This document shows, piece after piece, positions 6,457 to 13,962 of a stretch of DNA of 64,000 nt; the first letter of the stretch is position 1, and each line of letters starts with the position of its first letter. The position numbers and the translations under genes are program-made. Origin of the DNA: Halpernia sp048269545 (lineage in GTDB: Bacteria; Bacteroidota; Bacteroidia; Flavobacteriales; Weeksellaceae); the NCBI RefSeq assembly GCF_048269545.1, contig NZ_JBLXIJ010000003.1:1-64000 (forward strand), given 5' to 3'. The notes under the pieces were generated by a model. The model was not told where the DNA came from, made no database searches, and saw nothing but the letters and a program-made list of their open reading frames with translations.

Positions 6457-6642
6457 TTAGGAATCTAACCATTGTTTAAATTCTGCCGCTTTATTTTTAC
6501 TAATTACAATTTCAATTAAAGATTTTGGATTGGTTTCAATTTCATTATTTAAAACTTCTAAATTCGGATGAGCCGCGGAAAAACTAGAACTTAAAAAGAA
6601 AAAATTTGGATTGAAAGAAATGTTTTTTATTGTAAAAACCAA
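6457..6642 (-). CDS. Possible small protein, unknown
   Basis: A 61-codon frame lies in the 229-bp gap between the Lrp gene and the DUF808 gene and ends 3 bases from the Lrp stop (convergent). The last half ('EVLNNEIETNPKSLIEIVIS', 'KNKAAEFKQWLDS') looks like a folded protein fragment, while the first half is Phe/Ser-rich and less convincing. It may be a real small protein, a decayed gene, or chance. Confidence 0.3.
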   Translation of the reverse strand: MVFTIKNISFNPNFFFLSSSFSAAHPNLEVLNNEIETNPKSLIEIVISKNKAAEFKQWLDS

Positions 6643-6681
6643 AAATATTTTAAAATTTAGAAAACTTACTGAATTTTAAGT

Positions 6682-7554
6682 TCATTTTGATTTAAATAAT
6701 GATCTTACTTTTAAAAATAGCTTAAATAAAATTACGCTCGCAAATCCTACTAAAATTCCTACAATAAATTCTCTCAACAAATTTGGTAAAGTCGGTAAAA
6801 AATGATGAAACCAATCGATATTATGTAGGAAAATTCCTCCGGAAACTAAGAGCAACGCAATTGTTCCAATAATCGCTAAAGCTTTAATGACGATTGGTAA
6901 AGCTTGAACCAAAATATTTCCTAGTTTTTGTTTGAAACTCTTTTCTTTTTTGCTGTGTTTTATTAAATAAAAACCGGCTTCATCCATTCTTACAATCAAT
7001 GCAACAATTCCGTAAACACCGACGGTTGCAAGAATTGCAATAGTGGAAACTACAATAATTTGTGTGCTAATTGGTTTTGCAACAACAGTGCTCATTGCAA
7101 TAATGACGATTTCTACGGACAAAATAAAATCCGTTACAATTGCTGCTTTTACACGGGAATTTTCTAAAACTAAAATATCATTTTCATTTTCTACTTTGCT
7201 TAAATCTTCATGTTTTGGATGAGGAAATATCCATTCATAGATTTTTTCTGTGCCTTCAAAAGCGAGATAAATTCCACCAAGAATCAATATAACTTTAATA
7301 GCAACGGGAAAAAAAGCACTTAATAAAAATGCGATTGGAAGAATTATTAATTTATTTAATAACGAACCTTTTGTAATTGCCCACAAAACTGGCAATTCTC
7401 TAGTTGAAGCAAAACCTGAAGCTTTTTCGGCATTTACGGCTAAATCATCGCCCAAAATTCCAGCGGTTTTTTTAGCCGCAACTTTACTCATCATTGCAAC
7501 GTCATCAAGCAAAACTGCGATATCATCTAAAACTGCAAAAAATCCTGAAGCCAT
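6682..7554 (-). CDS. DUF808 family membrane protein (YedI-like)
   Basis: This 290-residue protein begins with the DUF808 hallmark 'MASGFFAVLDDIAVLLDDVA', followed by 'KKTAGILGDDLAVNAEKASG' and a run of about six membrane helices, including 'LLNKLIILPIAFLLSAFFP' and the C-terminal 'LREFIVGILVGFASVILF'. Length and order match the YedI family of inner-membrane proteins, whose role is unknown. It stands alone on the minus strand between two unrelated units and has its own promoter region of about 100 bp, shared with the end of the ATP synthase operon. Confidence 0.88.
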   Translation of the reverse strand: MASGFFAVLDDIAVLLDDVAMMSKVAAKKTAGILGDDLAVNAEKASGFASTRELPVLWAITKGSLLNKLIILPIAFLLSAFFPVAIKVILILGGIYLAFEGTEKIYEWIFPHPKHEDLSKVENENDILVLENSRVKAAIVTDFILSVEIVIIAMSTVVAKPISTQIIVVSTIAILATVGVYGIVALIVRMDEAGFYLIKHSKKEKSFKQKLGNILVQALPIVIKALAIIGTIALLLVSGGIFLHNIDWFHHFLPTLPNLLREFIVGILVGFASVILFKLFLKVRSLFKSK

Positions 7555-7609
7555 AAAATAAAAATAATTTAAAGTTTAAATATAGAAAAATTGAAGTTAT
7601 TATTAATCA

Positions 7610-7636
7610 AAAAAAACACCGAAAAAAACGGTGTTT
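7610..7636 (-). terminator. Terminator of the ATP synthase operon
   Basis: On the minus strand AAACACCG, seven T, CGGTGTTT forms an 8-bp stem followed by a T-run. It lies 24 bases after the atpG stop and ends the operon. Confidence 0.85.
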
Positions 7637-7659
7637 CATTTTAATATCTTTTAGATTTC

Positions 7660-8520
7660 CTAAGAAGCTTTCAGCGCTTCTGCACCAGAAACAATCTCCA
7701 AAATTTCATTTGTAATTGCAGCTTGTCGTGCTTTGTTGTAGAAAATTTTCAATTCATTTCTTAATGCTTCTGCATTATCCGTTGCTTTATGCATCGCCGT
7801 CATTCTTGCGCCATGTTCGGAGGCAACAGAATCTAAAATTGCTTTATAAACTTGTGTTTTAATAGATTTCGGTATAAGAACATCTAAAATTTCTTTTGCA
7901 TTGGGTTCAAAAACGTAATCTGTTTTTATTGTTGAAGCAGAAATTTCAGGCATTGCAATGGGAAGAACTTGTTCTGTAATTACTTCTTGTGTTGCAGCGT
8001 TTATAAATTTATTATAAACAATATATACTTTATCAAAAGTACCTAAAGTAAATTCATTCATCACTTTTTTGGTGAATTTACCTACCACATCAAAAGTTAA
8101 AGCATCAAAAACTGAACTTTGATTATCAAATACTTTTCGGGTTTTGTGAACTGCATCATGTACTTTTTTACCAACAGTAAGAATTTCAACTTCACAATTT
8201 TCAGTAGAAATTCGGGTATTAAGTTCTTTAATTACAGAAGAATTAAACGCTCCCGCCAAACCTCTATTTGAAGTTACCGCAATATAAAGTACTTTTTTTA
8301 CAGATCGTTGTTTTGCATAGGGCGAAATATTATCTGGATCTGGGTTAGAATTAACATTTTCTATTAATTCTTGCAGTTTTTCAGAATACGGTCTTACCAT
8401 CACAATTGCATCTTGTGCTTTCTTCAATTTTGCGGCAGAAACCATTTTCATGGCACTCGTAATCTGCATCGTAGAAGAGATGGAAGTAATTCTCGCGCGT
8501 ATTTCTTTTAAATTTGCCAT
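7660..8520 (-). CDS. atpG: ATP synthase F1 subunit gamma
   Basis: This 286-residue gamma subunit is the rotor shaft that couples the c-ring to the catalytic F1 head. Both helices of the central coiled coil are recognisable: N-terminal 'MANLKEIRARITSISSTMQI' with 'TSAMKMVSAAKLKKAQ', and C-terminal 'RMTAMHKATDNAEALRNEL' with 'ARQAAITNEILEIVSGAEAL'. The Rossmann-like globular part in between includes 'AVTSNRGLAGAFNSSV'. It is the last gene of the operon; atpD and atpC are not adjacent, a split commonly seen in Bacteroidota. A 106-bp gap with an inverted repeat separates it from atpA. Confidence 0.97.
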   Translation of the reverse strand: MANLKEIRARITSISSTMQITSAMKMVSAAKLKKAQDAIVMVRPYSEKLQELIENVNSNPDPDNISPYAKQRSVKKVLYIAVTSNRGLAGAFNSSVIKELNTRISTENCEVEILTVGKKVHDAVHKTRKVFDNQSSVFDALTFDVVGKFTKKVMNEFTLGTFDKVYIVYNKFINAATQEVITEQVLPIAMPEISASTIKTDYVFEPNAKEILDVLIPKSIKTQVYKAILDSVASEHGARMTAMHKATDNAEALRNELKIFYNKARQAAITNEILEIVSGAEALKAS

Positions 8521-8528
8521 TCTTTTTT

Positions 8529-8622
8529 GGTTGACAGTTGTTACTTGATAGTTGTTGGTTTACGAATTAAGTTTTAAATAATATTTTTAAAACTGTCAAC
8601 CGACAACTATCAACTAACAACC
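8529..8622 (-). repeat. Intergenic inverted repeat between atpA and atpG
   Basis: TTGATAGTTGTTGGTT (about 8545-8560) and AACCGACAACTATCAA (about 8598-8613) are complementary with one mismatch, and further TTGACAGTT/AACTGTCAA copies flank them. The transcript could fold into a long hairpin between atpA and atpG. The CTATCAACTGACCACTATCAA segment at about 20010 looks like a related unit, so this is probably a dispersed repeat family. Confidence 0.6.
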
Positions 8623-8626
8623 AAAT

Positions 8627-10204
8627 TTAATTATATTTTGTAGCTAATTCTGAAGCGGCTTGTTTTAAAACGCTTGTAATAGAATCGTCAATCTTACCTG
8701 ATTTAATGGCAGCCATTGTTTCAGGATGTTTTGTTCTTAAGAAATCTACATATTCTTTTTGGAAATCTTTCACTTTTCTAATTGGGATAGATCTTAAAAG
8801 ATTTTCTGTTCCAGCATAAATCATTGCAACTTGGCTATCGACAGGAAGTGGAGAATTTACTGGTTGTTTTAGCAACTCAACATTTCTTTCACCTTTAGAA
8901 ATTACAGACATTGTTGCCGCATCTAAATCTGAACCAAATTTCGCAAAAGCTTCTAATTCTTTGTATTGTGCTTGATCTAATTTTAATGTTCCGGACACTT
9001 TTTTCATAGATTTAATTTGCGCATTTCCTCCTACTCTGGAAACCGAAATCCCTACGTTAATTGCGGGACGAACACCAGAATTAAATAAATCTGTTTCCAA
9101 GAAAATCTGTCCGTCTGTAATAGAAATTACATTCGTAGGAATATATGCAGAAACGTCACCTGCTTGAGTTTCAATAATTGGAAGTGCCGTTAAAGAACCA
9201 CCACCTTTGATGATTGGTTTCAAAGATTCGGGTAAATCGTTCATTTGAGCAGCAATTTTATCATCGGCAATTACTTTCGCAGCTCTTTCTAATAATCTAG
9301 AATGTAAATAAAATACATCTCCTGGATAAGCTTCACGTCCCGGTGGTCTTCTTAATAATAAAGACAATTCACGATAAGCAACTGCTTGTTTAGATAAATC
9401 ATCATAAATAATTAAAGCTGGACGACCAGTGTCACGGAAATATTCTCCAATTGCAGCACCCGCCATTGGTGCGTAAACTTGCATTGGTGTTGGATCTGAA
9501 GCATTTGCAGCAACTACTGTTGTGTAAGCCATTGCTCCTTTATCTGTTAAAGTTTTTACAATTTGTGCAACAGTTGAACCTTTTTGTCCAATTGCAACAT
9601 AAATACAATAAACAGGTTCGCCTGCATCAAAAAATTCTTTTTGATTTAAAATAGTATCAATTGCAACTACAGTTTTACCAGTTTGTCTATCACCAATAAT
9701 TAATTCTCTTTGTCCTCTTCCAATTGGAATCATAGAATCAATTGCAACAATCCCAGTTTGAAGTGGTTCTGTTACAGGTTGACGAAAAATTACTCCTGGA
9801 GCTTTTCTTTCTAAAGGCATTTCGTAAGTTGTTCCTTCGATTGGTCCTTTTCCATCGATTGGATTTCCTAATGTATCGACAACTCTTCCAAGCATTCCTT
9901 CTCCCACTTTAATGGAAGAAATTCTTTCAGTTCTTCTAACAGTATCACCTTCTTTAATTAATCTGGACTCTCCCAAAAGAGCAACACCCACATTATCTTC
10001 TTCAAGATTTAAAACGATGCCTTCTACTCCACTTTCGAATTTCACCAATTCTCCGTATTGTACATTTTCTAAACCGTAAACGCGCGCAATCCCATCACCA
10101 ATTGTAAGAACTGTTCCTACTTCTTCTACATTAGATTGCGTATCAAAATTGGCTAATTGCTGTTTTAAAATTGCTGAAACTTCAGCTGGATTTATTTCTG
10201 CCAT
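8627..10204 (-). CDS. atpA: ATP synthase F1 subunit alpha
   Basis: This 525-residue alpha subunit is the regulatory nucleotide-binding partner of beta in the F1 hexamer. The N-terminal beta-barrel contains 'VLTIGDGIARVYGLENVQYG', the P-loop is 'GDRQTGKT' at about residue 170, and the conserved 'RLLERAAKV' and 'ISITDGQIFLETDLFNSGVR' regions follow. Length is normal for the family. It lies 15 bases after atpH, so it is cotranscribed. Confidence 0.98.
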   Translation of the reverse strand: MAEINPAEVSAILKQQLANFDTQSNVEEVGTVLTIGDGIARVYGLENVQYGELVKFESGVEGIVLNLEEDNVGVALLGESRLIKEGDTVRRTERISSIKVGEGMLGRVVDTLGNPIDGKGPIEGTTYEMPLERKAPGVIFRQPVTEPLQTGIVAIDSMIPIGRGQRELIIGDRQTGKTVVAIDTILNQKEFFDAGEPVYCIYVAIGQKGSTVAQIVKTLTDKGAMAYTTVVAANASDPTPMQVYAPMAGAAIGEYFRDTGRPALIIYDDLSKQAVAYRELSLLLRRPPGREAYPGDVFYLHSRLLERAAKVIADDKIAAQMNDLPESLKPIIKGGGSLTALPIIETQAGDVSAYIPTNVISITDGQIFLETDLFNSGVRPAINVGISVSRVGGNAQIKSMKKVSGTLKLDQAQYKELEAFAKFGSDLDAATMSVISKGERNVELLKQPVNSPLPVDSQVAMIYAGTENLLRSIPIRKVKDFQKEYVDFLRTKHPETMAAIKSGKIDDSITSVLKQAASELATKYN

Positions 10205-10219
10205 TTTATACTTATTTTC

Positions 10220-10759
10220 TTAATTTAATTGAAATTCTTTTTTTAATTGGCTCAATTTAGAGCGAACAGAAGCATCAATTTGCTGATCTCCTACTCTTAA
10301 AATATAACCGCCCAAAACATCTGGGTTAATATTGGTTTGCAAATCAAATTTTTGAGCTGCATTCACCAAATTTGTGGATTTTAAAATTGCTTCTACATTC
10401 GCTTCAGAAAGTTGAGTAGCAGAAGTTAAAGATACTTTTTGCACACCTTCTAAGGTTTCCACCTTATCAATATAATCCTGTGCAATTTCTTGCAACAAAG
10501 TTTCTCTACCTTGTTTAATAATTAAACTGATGAAGTTTTTTGACGTTAATGAAAAGCTTTTAAATATTTCACTAGAAATTGCAATCTTCTTTTTACTATC
10601 CAAAACTGGAGTTTTAAGAAAATTATTTAATTCTTTAGAGGACTTCAGAATTTTCACCAATTCTTTCATCTCACCGAAAAGTTCGGTAATAGAATTAGAA
10701 TCTTTAGAAAAATCTAATAAACCTTGTGCGTATCTTTTTGCTACTTTCGAAGTTCGCAT
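10220..10759 (-). CDS. atpH: ATP synthase F1 subunit delta
   Basis: This 179-residue delta (OSCP) subunit joins the top of F1 to the peripheral stalk. The N-terminal six-helix domain starts 'MRTSKVAKRYAQGLLDFSKD', and the conserved C-terminal signature 'NPDVLGGYILRVGDQQIDAS' precedes 'VRSKLSQLKKEF'. It is separated from atpF by one base and from atpA by 15 bases, in the usual F-H-A order. Confidence 0.95.
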   Translation of the reverse strand: MRTSKVAKRYAQGLLDFSKDSNSITELFGEMKELVKILKSSKELNNFLKTPVLDSKKKIAISSEIFKSFSLTSKNFISLIIKQGRETLLQEIAQDYIDKVETLEGVQKVSLTSATQLSEANVEAILKSTNLVNAAQKFDLQTNINPDVLGGYILRVGDQQIDASVRSKLSQLKKEFQLN

Positions 10760-10760
10760 T

Positions 10761-11258
10761 TTAGTTTAAGTTTGATTTATTTAAATAATCTTCTACCAAA
10801 GTATTTTGTGCGTCAGAATTATCTAATTTTTGTTTCAAAATAGATTCCGCAATATTTACTGAAAGCGAACCAATCTGTTTTCTAATATCTGCCATTGCAG
10901 CTAATTTTTCAGATTGAATTGATTGTCTTGCATGCTCAATCATTTTATCACCTTCTGCTTTTGCAACATCTTTTGCTTCACCTACAATTCTGTCTTTAAT
11001 ATCTCTTGCTTCTTTCAAAATAGCATCACGTTCTACTTTTGCAGCACGGATAATATTTTCGTTTTCAGCAGTTAAATTTTCAACTTCTTTTCTTGCCAAT
11101 TTTGCTTGGTTCAAAGAATCTACAATGGAGATTTCTCTTTCATTTACCGCATCTAAAATTGGTTTCCAAGCATATTTATGCAAAACGAAAAGCAATATCA
11201 AAAAGATGAGCGTCTGAATGATAAATAAACCGGATGAAAAATTTTCTAATAATGCCAT
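10761..11258 (-). CDS. atpF: ATP synthase F0 subunit b
   Basis: This 165-residue peripheral stalk subunit has one N-terminal membrane helix ('SGLFIIQTLIFLILLFVLH') followed by 'KYAWKPILDAVNEREISI' and a long charged amphipathic coiled coil rich in Ala, Glu and Lys to about residue 150. The hinge motif 'W+PI' after the membrane helix is typical of F0 b. A hairpin lies between this gene and atpE upstream. Confidence 0.95.
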   Translation of the reverse strand: MALLENFSSGLFIIQTLIFLILLFVLHKYAWKPILDAVNEREISIVDSLNQAKLARKEVENLTAENENIIRAAKVERDAILKEARDIKDRIVGEAKDVAKAEGDKMIEHARQSIQSEKLAAMADIRKQIGSLSVNIAESILKQKLDNSDAQNTLVEDYLNKSNLN

Positions 11259-11300
11259 AATTATTATATGATAAAAATTATTTTTTTGTAATTAATTTTT

Positions 11301-11342
11301 TAAAAAATCACTTGCCGTAACCAACCGTTCTCGGCAAGTGAT
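11301..11342 (-). terminator. Hairpin between atpE and atpF (attenuator or stabiliser)
   Basis: ATCACTTGCCG (11307-11317) and CGGCAAGTGAT (11332-11342) form a perfect 11-bp stem with a 14-base loop. On the minus strand, the direction of transcription, it is followed by six T. It lies 16 bases after the atpE stop and about 50 bases before atpF. As an inefficient terminator or 3'-end stabiliser it would raise atpE message over the downstream genes. Confidence 0.75.
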
Positions 11343-11357
11343 AAATTTTGAAACTTC

Positions 11358-11555
11358 TTAAGATGCAAAAAGTGCAGCAAAAGCTACTCCTTCTACAAGA
11401 GCTGCAGCGATAAGCATCGCTACTTGAAGTTTTCCAGCTTGTTCTGGTTGTCTTGCCATACCTTCTAAAGCAGCAGCACCGATTTTTCCGATACCAATAC
11501 CTGTTCCGATTACAACTAAACCACCACCGATAATTCTTGGAATTTGTTCGTTCAT
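11358..11555 (-). CDS. atpE: ATP synthase F0 subunit c
   Basis: This 65-residue proteolipid forms the rotor ring. Helix 1 is Gly-rich ('GGGLVVIGTGIGIGKIGAAA'), the polar loop is 'EGMARQPEQAGKL', and helix 2 contains the ion-binding Glu in 'AALVEGVAFAAL'. The residue after the Glu is Gly, not Ser/Thr as in sodium-type c subunits, which points to proton coupling. Many copies of c are needed per complex, which fits the hairpin directly downstream. Confidence 0.97.
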   Translation of the reverse strand: MNEQIPRIIGGGLVVIGTGIGIGKIGAAALEGMARQPEQAGKLQVAMLIAAALVEGVAFAALFAS

Positions 11556-11619
11556 AATATAAATTTTAAAAAATTAGTTTCTATTTTAATATGGATTATA
11601 AAAATCCTATCTTTCTTAA

Positions 11620-12753
11620 TTAATGTACCATTCCTTCTTCACCTTCGTGGCCATGTTCTTCATTTGCCATCCCGAAATAAACGGCAGAAAGCAAAGTGAA
11701 AATATAAGCTTGTAAAAGCGCTACCAAAATTTCTAATAAGTAAATCACAAATGTTAAGAATGGAAAAGCAACGCCTGCAATAATATTTTTAAAGTAAAAA
11801 ATTAAAGCTATTAAACTCATCATTACGATGTGACCTGCACTCATATTTGCAAAAAGACGAATCATTAACGCAAAAGGTTTAATGAAAACCCCGATAACTT
11901 CAATCGGCATCATTACAATTTTCATCCACCAAGGTAAACCAGGCATCCAAAAAATATGTTGCCAATAATTTCCATTAGCAGTAAATTGTGTGATTAAAAA
12001 TGTTAAAAGAGCCAATGCAAAAGTAATCGCAATATTTCCTGTCACATTAATACCAAAAGGCATTAAGCCAAATAAATTTAAAAATAAAATAAAGAAAAAT
12101 ATGGTCAATAAAAAGCTCATATATTTCTGATATTTTTTACCAATGTTTGGTTTTGCAATATCATCGCGCACAAAAACAATTATCGGTTCAAAAAATTTAC
12201 CCGCACCAGAAGGCACAGAGGATTTTTTGTAATTTTTCGCAATAGTGGTGAAAATTAAAATTAACATTAAACTAGTAATGATAATCATTAATACACTTTT
12301 TGTTAATGATAAATCGAGCATTTTTTCATTTTCTGCGTGGCCTTCTTTATTAAGAGTTAAAGTTCCTTTTGCATCGGTTTTGTAAATTTTTTCGTGGGAT
12401 AATTTATAAAAAGCGCCTTTACTTTCTTTTACTTTTTCACCATGTTCAAATTCGGAACTCATAAAAGCATGAAATCCGTTTGCTTTGTCATAAAAAATAA
12501 CAGGTAGAGGAAAACCAACGTGCGTTTCAGAACCATCTGCATTTTTGATCGCCATAATATCAAAACTATGACCATCTAAAATGTGGTGATCTATGTATTC
12601 TTTATTTTCAATTTTAGTTTTTTCAGCTTCATTCAGCGGTGCTTTCGCTTCAGAATTTTCTGGCGTTACCAACTTTTTTGCAGTCTCGTGCTGTGCAAAA
12701 GATGTTGAAAATATCGATAAAAAACCCAGAACCAGTATTATTCTTTTCAGCAT
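11620..12753 (-). CDS. atpB: ATP synthase F0 subunit a
   Basis: This is subunit a, the stator half-channel protein. From the ATG at 12753 it has 377 residues; an ATG at 12780 would add 9. It starts with a signal-like helix (MLKRIILVLGFLSIF, ending 'SFAQ') and carries about 130 extra extracytoplasmic residues before the six-helix core, an extension I know from other Bacteroidota AtpB proteins. The essential arginine lies in 'FALMIRLFANMSAGH', and the conserved 'LLEILVALLQAYIFTLLSAV' helix follows. The C-terminus is His/Glu-rich. It begins 36 bases after the 4-TM gene. Confidence 0.95.
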   Translation of the reverse strand: MLKRIILVLGFLSIFSTSFAQHETAKKLVTPENSEAKAPLNEAEKTKIENKEYIDHHILDGHSFDIMAIKNADGSETHVGFPLPVIFYDKANGFHAFMSSEFEHGEKVKESKGAFYKLSHEKIYKTDAKGTLTLNKEGHAENEKMLDLSLTKSVLMIIITSLMLILIFTTIAKNYKKSSVPSGAGKFFEPIIVFVRDDIAKPNIGKKYQKYMSFLLTIFFFILFLNLFGLMPFGINVTGNIAITFALALLTFLITQFTANGNYWQHIFWMPGLPWWMKIVMMPIEVIGVFIKPFALMIRLFANMSAGHIVMMSLIALIFYFKNIIAGVAFPFLTFVIYLLEILVALLQAYIFTLLSAVYFGMANEEHGHEGEEGMVH

Positions 12754-12816
12754 TACTATAACTTGTTTAAAGTTTTGCAAAAATATAACAAATTATCAGA
12801 ATAAAAAAGCCATTTA

Positions 12817-13182
12817 TTACTGATTTTTTTCATCTTTAATTAAATTTACAGCGTATAAAGTTTCCAGTATTAAAGAAATTAAATAAGGTAGTACAAAATG
12901 CAGTTTATACAGCGGAACTTCAGTAATATTAAGTTTCTTTTTAATAATCATAATCATCATTAATTTTATTAAAATTAATCCCATAAAAACAAAGCCAAGA
13001 TAATCTGGATATATTTTTTTGAAAATGGATAAAATGGTAATAACCATCATAAAAATAATAGTTAGGAAAAGATAATATTTCAAGAAAGTGACTTCAAAAC
13101 CTAATTTAAAATATTGCCAAATGCCGAAATGTAAAAAAAACATGAGGAAATATAGAATAATATAAAGTGTAGTTTTTTTCAT
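12817..13182 (-). CDS. Four-TM protein of the ATP synthase operon
   Basis: This 121-residue protein has four predicted membrane helices and short loops ('FFLHFGIWQYFKLG', 'IIFMMVITILSIFKKIYPDY', 'VFMGLILIKLMMIMIIKKK', 'FVLPYLISLILETLYAVNLI'). Its start overlaps the stop of the AtpI-like gene by 4 bases (13179-13182), so translation is coupled, and atpB follows. The position suggests an assembly factor for the c-ring or subunit a, as AtpI/UncI proteins do elsewhere. It is probably one of the small Bacteroidota-specific families described only from this locus; I cannot name it with certainty. Confidence 0.75.
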   Translation of the reverse strand: MKKTTLYIILYFLMFFLHFGIWQYFKLGFEVTFLKYYLFLTIIFMMVITILSIFKKIYPDYLGFVFMGLILIKLMMIMIIKKKLNITEVPLYKLHFVLPYLISLILETLYAVNLIKDEKNQ

Positions 13183-13385
13183 TTTTTATCTTTTTGTTCT
13201 TTAATTTTAAGCAATCTTATGGTATTGTACAAAGCTAATGAAAGTCCAACAAAACCGATTGCGACGGTTAATAATTTGTTTTGAAAACCGAAATAGTTAT
13301 TCAGCCAATTTCCGCCCCAAAAAGCCAAAGCAATAGTTGCCAACATTTGGAAAACGACTGTGGAATAAAAACCGTAATCTTTCAT
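13179..13385 (-). CDS. AtpI/AtpZ-like F0 assembly protein
   Basis: This 68-residue protein has two membrane helices, 'VVFQMLATIALAFWGGNWLN' and 'LLTVAIGFVGLSLALYNTIR', with a short loop containing 'NYFGFQNK', and a basic tail. Length, topology and place at the head of the atp operon match the AtpZ/AtpI family, proposed to help c-ring assembly or magnesium supply. It is the first gene of the operon; the promoter should lie in the approximately 40 bases after 13385, where TACTTTTA on the minus strand is a near match to the -7 consensus. Confidence 0.8.
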   Translation of the reverse strand: MKDYGFYSTVVFQMLATIALAFWGGNWLNNYFGFQNKLLTVAIGFVGLSLALYNTIRLLKIKEQKDKK

Positions 13386-13461
13386 TGTTATTTATTAAAC
13401 CGTAAAAGTAGCAAAAGAAAAGGTTTTGGGAAAAGTTCATCAGAAGTTTGAAATAGAAAAA

Positions 13462-13818
13462 TTATTTAAAATCTTGGCGACCAATTATGGTGATAATTTT
13501 CACAGTATTTTCATCTCTAACTTTAAAATAGATTGTATCTATTTCACATACGCAAGACCTCAAATCTTTCTTAATATTTACTTTGAATTTGGGCTAAAAG
13601 TTCTTCTTTAGTTTTGGTGAAAAACCACTTTTTTCTCCTTTTTCAACTTTCATTCTCACAACATGATAATATTCTTCTTGAGAACGCGCTTGTTTAATCA
13701 AATAATTAATTGCTTCGCTTTTACTGGAAAATTCTTCGGAACTTACTTATTTTTTTAGCCATTCATCATTTTGTGCAGATAAAGTTATGCTTTGTCTTGT
13801 TATTATTTTGGTTTTAAT
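13462..13818 (-). pseudogene. Decayed ParD/ParE-like toxin-antitoxin locus
   Basis: Reading the minus strand from 13818 gives an antitoxin-like protein 'TRQSITLSAQNDEWLKK', an in-frame TAA (13747-13749), then 'VSSEEFSSKSEAINYLIKQA' and 'KVEKGEKSGFSPK'. There the frame shifts: the continuation 'TKEELLAQIQSKY' plus stop lies in the next frame. Immediately after comes a fragment 'CEIDTIYFKVRDENTVKIIT' ending 'IIGRQDFK', which looks like only the C-terminal strands of a RelE/ParE toxin. The antitoxin start is ATT, not ATG. One stop, one frameshift and loss of most of the toxin make the locus dead. Confidence 0.7.
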
Positions 13819-13933
13819 GTTGTGTAAATTTACACCAGAATAATTTTTAGCTACAATTTTAAAATTATATTTTCAGTTTTTCTAAATATTTTAATGTTAA
13901 TTAATTTTAACCAAAACAAAAATTAAATTTCCT

Positions 13934-13941
13934 TATTTTTG
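13934..13941 (+). promoter_or_regulatory. -7 promoter element of ffh
   Basis: TATTTTTG matches TAnnTTTG and lies 22 bases before the ffh ATG. No clear -33 TTG is seen upstream. Confidence 0.45.
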
Positions 13942-13962
13942 CATTCCAAATAAGTTTATAAT

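Noticed and set aside
13426..13611. Open frame of 61 codons on the plus strand
   Set aside because: It is the antisense of the decayed ParDE-like locus, which makes protein-like sense only on the minus strand.
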